Made by a program: the position numbers and the translations under genes. A stretch of 9,886 nt of DNA from Alphaproteobacteria bacterium CG11_big_fil_rev_8_21_14_0_20_44_7. Lineage in GTDB: Bacteria > Pseudomonadota > Alphaproteobacteria > Rickettsiales > 21-14-0-20-44-7. The notes beneath the pieces are model-generated. The model saw only the letters and a program-made list of their open reading frames with translations, ran no database searches and had not been told where the DNA came from. Positions 6,714 to 9,886 of this stretch are shown piece by piece. The stretch spans positions 1 to 9,886 of the forward strand of contig PCXJ01000053.1 of the NCBI GenBank assembly GCA_002787615.1, read 5' to 3'. Numbering within the stretch: position 1 is the first letter of the stretch; the number at the start of each line of letters is the position of its first letter.

Positions 6714-7282
6714 TTATATACCCTCATGACAAATTTGTTATCACTATCACTGGTTAGTCCGGTGGAAAGCCTTGCTCCTGCCAGATTGTTCCTGAAATAT
6801 TCCAGTCTAGCAGAGTCTAATTCATAGCTGGATTCACTCAAAGAGATGATAAATTCAGGATTTGCAACTTCATGCCATTCTGCCAGAAGTGCGCGAAAAT
6901 CCATCATTTTCTCAATTTGTTCGGGTTTAAAATTAACCTCATCGGAGTAATATAGGTAATCCTTATCTATTATGACCGTTACATCGTCACCGGCAATCGG
7001 GACTATTACGGTGGCGCTTTGGCCGAAAATCTTTTCAATCTCTGCTGGGAAATCTTCAATTTTCACTTCATTTAATCTGCCGAACTTAATCATTTGGATT
7101 TTTGGCCGTCCAAAAGTTTCCTGCAAACTACGCATAGCAACGGTTTTTTTATGCTGGTCGAAGGATAAATCCTTGGTGAGAATGATAAAAAACGCCAGAA
7201 GTATCAGGTATAACGCAACGAAGATTGTGACGCTGGAGGGTAGGGAGGTGTTTTTCGCCTCATAAGCTGTCGAAAAGTGCAT
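6710..7282 (-). CDS. MotB-like membrane protein, first copy, lacking the stator aspartate
   Basis: The 190-residue product has one N-terminal hydrophobic helix (about 17-36, VTIFVALYLILLAFFIIL) and a periplasmic part. Aligned with the next gene, IFVALYLILLAFF matches SFADLLSLILTFF, so the critical aspartate is replaced and no acidic residue lies in the helix. The C-terminal part keeps an OmpA-like outline (a VTVIIDKDYLYY strand, a helix, EFIISLSESS, then LDSARLEYFRNNL), but peptidoglycan-binding residues are not evident. The listed start at 7282 lies 23 bases inside cheZ and has AGGA eight bases upstream, so it is usable. The rival start is the ATGA overlap at 7263, which would be in frame only with one extra A in the A-run at 7255-7251 and would then read MRRKNT, like the next gene's MRRKPT. 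The role is inferred from the neighbours only. Confidence 0.62.
   Translation of the reverse strand: MHFSTAYEAKNTSLPSSVTIFVALYLILLAFFIILTKDLSFDQHKKTVAMRSLQETFGRPKIQMIKFGRLNEVKIEDFPAEIEKIFGQSATVIVPIAGDDVTVIIDKDYLYYSDEVNFKPEQIEKMMDFRALLAEWHEVANPEFIISLSESSYELDSARLEYFRNNLAGARLSTGLTSDSDNKFVMRVYK
7252..7263 (-). repeat. 12-base junction repeat, copy 1 (ATGAGGCGAAAA)
   Basis: This is identical to 6702-6713. Here ATGA overlaps the cheZ stop, but the ATG is one base out of frame with the downstream motB-like open frame. Confidence 0.6.
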
Positions 7283-7859
7283 CTATATCATCCTGACTTG
7301 GTGCATCTGCAGCAAGTTGTGGGCCAGTGAGAGAAATGCCATCAGCTTTTTTCTCTTTAGGCGTTTTTCTTTCCAATTCCAGCGCTGCAAATAATTTATC
7401 AAGTCTTGTTTCAATATTATCAAGATGAGTCAATACTTTAATCAGGCGTTGACGGGATAAATCGCCAAAATCACAATTTTCGATGATAATCATTGCTTTC
7501 GCGCTGATTTCTTCATTGTCACCCGCTAATTCCATAATATCGCTTGCAGAATCAATAATAACATTTGCTGCGTTGACCGTATCTTTAATAACTTCGTCAA
7601 GATGGCTTGAAGCATCGGGGATTGAAGATCCGTCATCATGTAGAATGGTTGCGGTTTCACCCTTAGCTTCTTCAATTGCGACTTTGATTTGCTCTAACTC
7701 TTTGAAAATTATAGAATTCTCTAAAACTCCGGAGTTTACGGCTTCAATAACTGAAATCATCATATTGCTGATGTCGTCAAAGCTGATTTTGCCGCCCTTT
7801 TCGGACTTCAATTCTTTCATCTTCTTTGCTAAAGTGCTTACTACGTCATTGTTATTCAT
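7260..7859 (-). CDS. cheZ: CheZ-like phosphatase of phospho-CheY
   Basis: CheZ removes phosphate from CheY and so ends the chemotaxis signal. The 199-residue protein is mostly helical. The catalytic helix reads ENCDFGDLSRQRLIKVLTHL (127-146), with D133 and Q137 in the D-x-x-x-Q arrangement; Q137 corresponds to the catalytic glutamine. A low-complexity charged linker (about 162-173) leads to a C-terminal tail, LTGPQ (177-181) then QDDIDALFDSL (189-199), the CheY-binding peptide of the family. The long helices before the catalytic site fit a four-helix-bundle dimer. It follows cheY by 11 bases with GAGGA eight bases before the ATG. Its stop overlaps an ATG (ATGA at 7263-7260). Adjacency with cheY strongly supports the call. 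Confidence 0.88.
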   Translation of the reverse strand: MNNNDVVSTLAKKMKELKSEKGGKISFDDISNMMISVIEAVNSGVLENSIIFKELEQIKVAIEEAKGETATILHDDGSSIPDASSHLDEVIKDTVNAANVIIDSASDIMELAGDNEEISAKAMIIIENCDFGDLSRQRLIKVLTHLDNIETRLDKLFAALELERKTPKEKKADGISLTGPQLAADAPSQDDIDALFDSL

Positions 7860-7870
7860 GGTAATATCCT

Positions 7871-8260
7871 CTAAAATGCCCCAAACACGGCGGCCATTTT
7901 GCCTTTTAGTGTTTCTGAATTAAACGGTTTGACAATATAATTATTAACGCCTGCTTGTTTGGCGGCAATAACGTTATCTGTCTTGCTTTCGGCAGTAATC
8001 ATAATGAACGGTACATGTTTAATGCTGGCATCGGCGCGCACTTCCTTCAGGAAGGGCAGGCCATTCATACCCGGCTCCATATTCCAATCCGAAATAATCA
8101 GACCATATTTCTGTGCGCGGGCTTTTTTCAGGCCTTCTACGCCATCCGTAGCCTCATCCACATTTCTAAAGCCGATTTGCGCTAGCAAGTTGCGAATGAT
8201 TTTCAGCATCGGGCGTGAATCATCAACAATTAATATCGGCATTTCTTTATCTATTGGCAT
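7871..8260 (-). CDS. cheY: CheY-like single-domain response regulator
   Basis: This is a receiver-only response regulator of 129 residues. The receiver signature is complete: acidic pair D13/D14 (VDDSR), phospho-acceptor D58 in LIISDWNM, T89 (MITAES) and K111 (IVKPF). There is no output domain, so the phosphorylated form would bind a partner such as the flagellar switch or a pilus motor. I chose the ATG at 8260, preceded by GGAGG at five bases. A longer frame would start at a TTG at 8272, which lies across the GGAGG ribosome site and is unlikely. It is the first gene of the run cheY-cheZ-motB-like-motB-like-scoA-scoB. A CtrA-type box lies 58-72 bases upstream. CheA, CheW and receptors are not in the window. 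Confidence 0.93.
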   Translation of the reverse strand: MPIDKEMPILIVDDSRPMLKIIRNLLAQIGFRNVDEATDGVEGLKKARAQKYGLIISDWNMEPGMNGLPFLKEVRADASIKHVPFIMITAESKTDNVIAAKQAGVNNYIVKPFNSETLKGKMAAVFGAF

Positions 8261-8316
8261 TAATTCCTCCAAAATGTCAGTAAAACTTCTTTCTGAGTTA
8301 TTTTTACCCTATAATC

Positions 8317-8332
8317 GTTAAATCATGGTTAA
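8317..8332. promoter_or_regulatory. CtrA-type box between cheY and pilin 1
   Basis: On the minus strand the sequence is TTAACCATGATTTAAC, a perfect TTAA-N7-TTAAC match to the CtrA consensus of alphaproteobacteria. It lies in the divergent gap of cheY and pilin 1. On the cheY side a loose -10 candidate (TAAAAA, 8306-8301) follows at a suitable distance. On the pilin side it is about 40 bases before the ATG. Confidence 0.6.
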
Positions 8333-8337
8333 TGTGA

Positions 8338-8365
8338 TTGAAGAAAAATGCCGATTTGATATAGT
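8338..8365 (+). promoter_or_regulatory. candidate promoter of pilin 1
   Basis: TTGAAG (8338-8343, four of six) and TATAGT (8360-8365, five of six) are 16 bases apart. Transcription would start at or next to the ATG at 8372, giving a leaderless message; no Shine-Dalgarno sequence is visible. Confidence 0.4.
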
Positions 8366-8371
8366 ATTCAG

Positions 8372-9137
8372 ATGAAAAAAGGTTTCACCCCTCGTTGAGC
8401 TATCCATTGTCCTCGTTATTATCGGGCTGCTCATTGGTGGGATTTTGGTGGCGCAAAGTATGATTGAGAGTGTTAAGGTGCAATCATTCATTAAGCAACT
8501 TGGGCAATATGATGCGGCCATATTAAACTTCAAAACCAAATATAATTACCTCCCCGGAGATTCACCATTTCACAGCCCAGCAGGCGATGGTGATGGAAAG
8601 GTGGAAACAACTGGGACTAATAGTGGAGCAGTCGTGCACACTGCGTTAACATTCGACTATGAAACAGCGAATTTCTGGATACATTTGCAGCAGGATGGAT
8701 TTCTGGCTGATAAATACCCTACATTCAGCACAGATGCCAGCTCAGGCATCCGCACCGGAATAAATATACCGGAATTTATCGGGGATAGAGATAATACAGG
8801 GATACATATCTACCTGAACTACTCTCTGCGTAATAACCCATGGTATCTTATTGGATATTATGACTCTACAACAGGCCCTCGACATGACAACGCTGGCGGT
8901 ATTCAAGGAGCTTTAAAAGCCTCAACCGCCTTCGCAATTGATACTAAAATAGATGATGGCATAGCACGTACATCAAGTGTAGCCTCTTATGCAGGCTATA
9001 TTTTTTCAAGCATGAACTCATCCTGCTATGATACAAGCGGCGGCTCCCCATATTCATACGACCTTTCAGATGACGATGTTAAATGCACCCTTGCCATTAT
9101 AATAGGCCGTGCCGCCACTAACAATAAGATAGATTAA
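8372..9137 (+). pseudogene. type IV prepilin-like gene, frameshifted in its leader
   Basis: The gene would encode a pilin or pseudopilin with a prepilin leader and methylation motif. Starting at ATG 8372 it reads MKKGFTPR and then hits TGA at 8396-8398. Removing one C from the four-C run at 8388-8391 gives MKKGFTLVELSIVLVIIG, the classic class III signal followed by the pilin spine helix, continuous with the 8394-9137 frame. The body is otherwise intact, about 255 codons in all, with YNYLPGD, an acidic DGDGK loop, AIDTKIDDG near the C terminus and two late cysteines. All of these features have counterparts in the next gene. Downstream starts (TTG 8445, ATG 8460) would lack the leader, so the product could not be processed. 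It is either a recent pseudogene, an on/off switch by C-run slippage, or a sequencing error. Confidence 0.75.
8394..8467 (+). repeat. direct repeat in pilin genes, copy 1 (74 bases)
   Basis: This stretch encodes the hydrophobic pilin helix (VELSIVLVIIGLLIGG...) and matches 9211-9284 at 72 of 74 bases, while the rest of the two genes has diverged. Near identity even at third codon positions points to recent duplication or gene conversion of the 5' ends. Confidence 0.8.
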
Positions 9138-9150
9138 CAATCACACCCGC

Positions 9151-9166
9151 TTAACGCATACTTAAC
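9151..9166 (+). promoter_or_regulatory. CtrA-type box upstream of pilin 2
   Basis: TTAACGCATACTTAAC is a perfect TTAA-N7-TTAAC match. Its centre is about 32 bases before the pilin 2 ATG. A -10-like TATATT (9180-9185) follows, so the box would sit over the -35 region, as in CtrA-activated promoters. Confidence 0.65.
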
Positions 9167-9189
9167 CAATTGAATTTAGTATATTAGAT

Positions 9190-9886
9190 ATGAAAAAAGG
9201 ATTCACACTTGTTGAGCTATCCATCGTCCTCGTTATTATCGGGCTGCTTATTGGTGGGATTTTGGTGGCGCAAAGTATGATTGAAGCAACTAGAGTTCAA
9301 TCTGCAATAAGGGAAGTTCAGCAATATTCTGTCCTATTCGGTAACTTTAAAGAAAGGTACGGCCAACTTCCCGGAGATACCAACTTGTTTCCTGATGCGG
9401 GAGATAAAGATGGTCTAATCGAATATCCCGGTGGAGGTGCGCAAGGTGAATGGTATAGGGCTTGGCAACATTTATACGAAGCAGGGATGGTGGATGTTGC
9501 GTATACGGGGTTAAAAAATGGCTGGTTGGTAATCGGCGGCGAGAATGCTCCTGATTCAGATGTGTATGACGGGGCGGTTTATACGGTGTCTTATAATGCT
9601 GGTGGCTCTGGGTATACAACGGCTGGACATTATTTTTATCTTGGTGCGCCTTCATCTGGCTCAGTTAACACTACGGGGATAATTCCTGTTAATTCAGCAA
9701 TGGCTATTGATGTTAAAATGGATGATGGGCAGCCCGATACAGGTGATGTAATTGGATATGTAGTATATACATACCAACCAAGCTGCTATACAAACATAGT
9801 ACAAAGTGGCGGATTAATGAGCTCGGCTGATTATAACGCAGGAAGTTCGTCTGGTATCTGCACAATGATGTTCAAGCAGATTAGCT
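9190..9886 (+). CDS. type IV prepilin-like protein, second copy (runs off window)
   Basis: The frame is open from ATG 9190 to the window end (232 residues, no stop reached). It begins MKKGFTLVELSIVLVIIG: a short basic leader, the G-F cleavage site for prepilin peptidase, E at mature position 5 and a long hydrophobic helix. Past the helix come YGQLPGD, an acidic GDKDG loop, a YRAWQHLYEAGM helix, a glycine- and tyrosine-rich beta region, AIDVKMDDG, and cysteines in PSCY and SGIC that may form the C-terminal disulfide loop of pilins. It is clearly a paralogue of the frameshifted gene before it, 52 bases away. No ribosome site is visible; the -10-like TATATT ends four bases before the ATG, so the message may be leaderless. 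Whether it is a true pilin or a type II secretion pseudopilin cannot be decided here. Confidence 0.85.
   Translation, partial: MKKGFTLVELSIVLVIIGLLIGGILVAQSMIEATRVQSAIREVQQYSVLFGNFKERYGQLPGDTNLFPDAGDKDGLIEYPGGGAQGEWYRAWQHLYEAGMVDVAYTGLKNGWLVIGGENAPDSDVYDGAVYTVSYNAGGSGYTTAGHYFYLGAPSSGSVNTTGIIPVNSAMAIDVKMDDGQPDTGDVIGYVVYTYQPSCYTNIVQSGGLMSSADYNAGSSSGICTMMFKQIS
9211..9284 (+). repeat. direct repeat in pilin genes, copy 2 (74 bases)
   Basis: This is the second copy of the conserved pilin helix-coding stretch at 8394-8467, with two base differences in 74, both silent at codon level. Confidence 0.8.

Noticed and set aside
7251..7258. Programmed -1 frameshift at the A-run in the first motB-like gene
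   Set aside because: The run is CGAAAAAC, with only five As, so it does not make a canonical X-XXY-YYZ slippery heptamer, and no stem follows. A lost base or the upstream start is simpler.
8445..9137. Pilin 1 as a normal 230-residue gene starting at TTG 8445
   Set aside because: This start cuts through the pilin helix and drops the leader and cleavage site, which are encoded just upstream one base out of frame. Frameshift is the better explanation.
9347..9655. Minus-strand open frame opposite pilin 2
   Set aside because: The composition is rich in histidine, threonine and proline with no domain, and it is fully antisense to a clear prepilin gene.

Overview
The window looks like chromosomal DNA from an AT-rich alphaproteobacterium. 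This rests on two perfect CtrA-type boxes (TTAA-N7-TTAAC), a Rickettsiales-like VirB type IV secretion gene set, a CheY/CheZ pair, and alphaproteobacterial-style prepilins with an LPGD motif and an AID-x-K-x-DDG motif. I cannot name the genus. A free-living or host-associated relative of Rickettsiales that keeps motility and chemotaxis would fit.

Layout. From position 1 to 8260 every gene I accept is on the minus strand, so transcription runs from high to low coordinates. Block A (8260 to 4852) is a compact operon: cheY, cheZ, two MotB-like membrane genes, then scoA and scoB (succinyl-CoA:3-ketoacid CoA-transferase). Genes abut or overlap by ATGA or TAATG junctions. Block B (4608 to 1) is a type IV secretion cluster in the order virB2, virB2, virB4, virB6, virB8, with virB8 cut by the window edge. 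Two sigma-70-like promoters lie in the 240-base gap in front of it. Block C (8372 to 9886) is on the plus strand, divergent from cheY. It holds two tandem prepilin genes, the first with a one-base frameshift and the second running off the window.

How the genes fit together. CheY and CheZ form a phospho-signalling pair (response regulator and phosphatase) followed by two reduced MotB-like stator-type proteins. CtrA boxes lie in the divergent cheY/pilin-1 gap and just before pilin 2, suggesting that motility and pilin genes share cell-cycle or motility control. The VirB cluster holds pilin, ATPase-family and inner-membrane parts, but VirB3 is absent where it would be expected.

Points most worth a second look: (1) the VirB4 homologue has lost both Walker A and Walker B and is short, so it looks like an ATPase-dead paralogue; (2) the two CtrA boxes; (3) the frameshift in the prepilin leader of pilin 1; (4) a shared 12-base junction before both motB-like genes, suggesting the true start of the first is one base out of frame; (5) a 14-base-pair RNA hairpin between the two virB2 genes. 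Points 3 and 4 both involve short homopolymers, so sequencing error must be excluded first.
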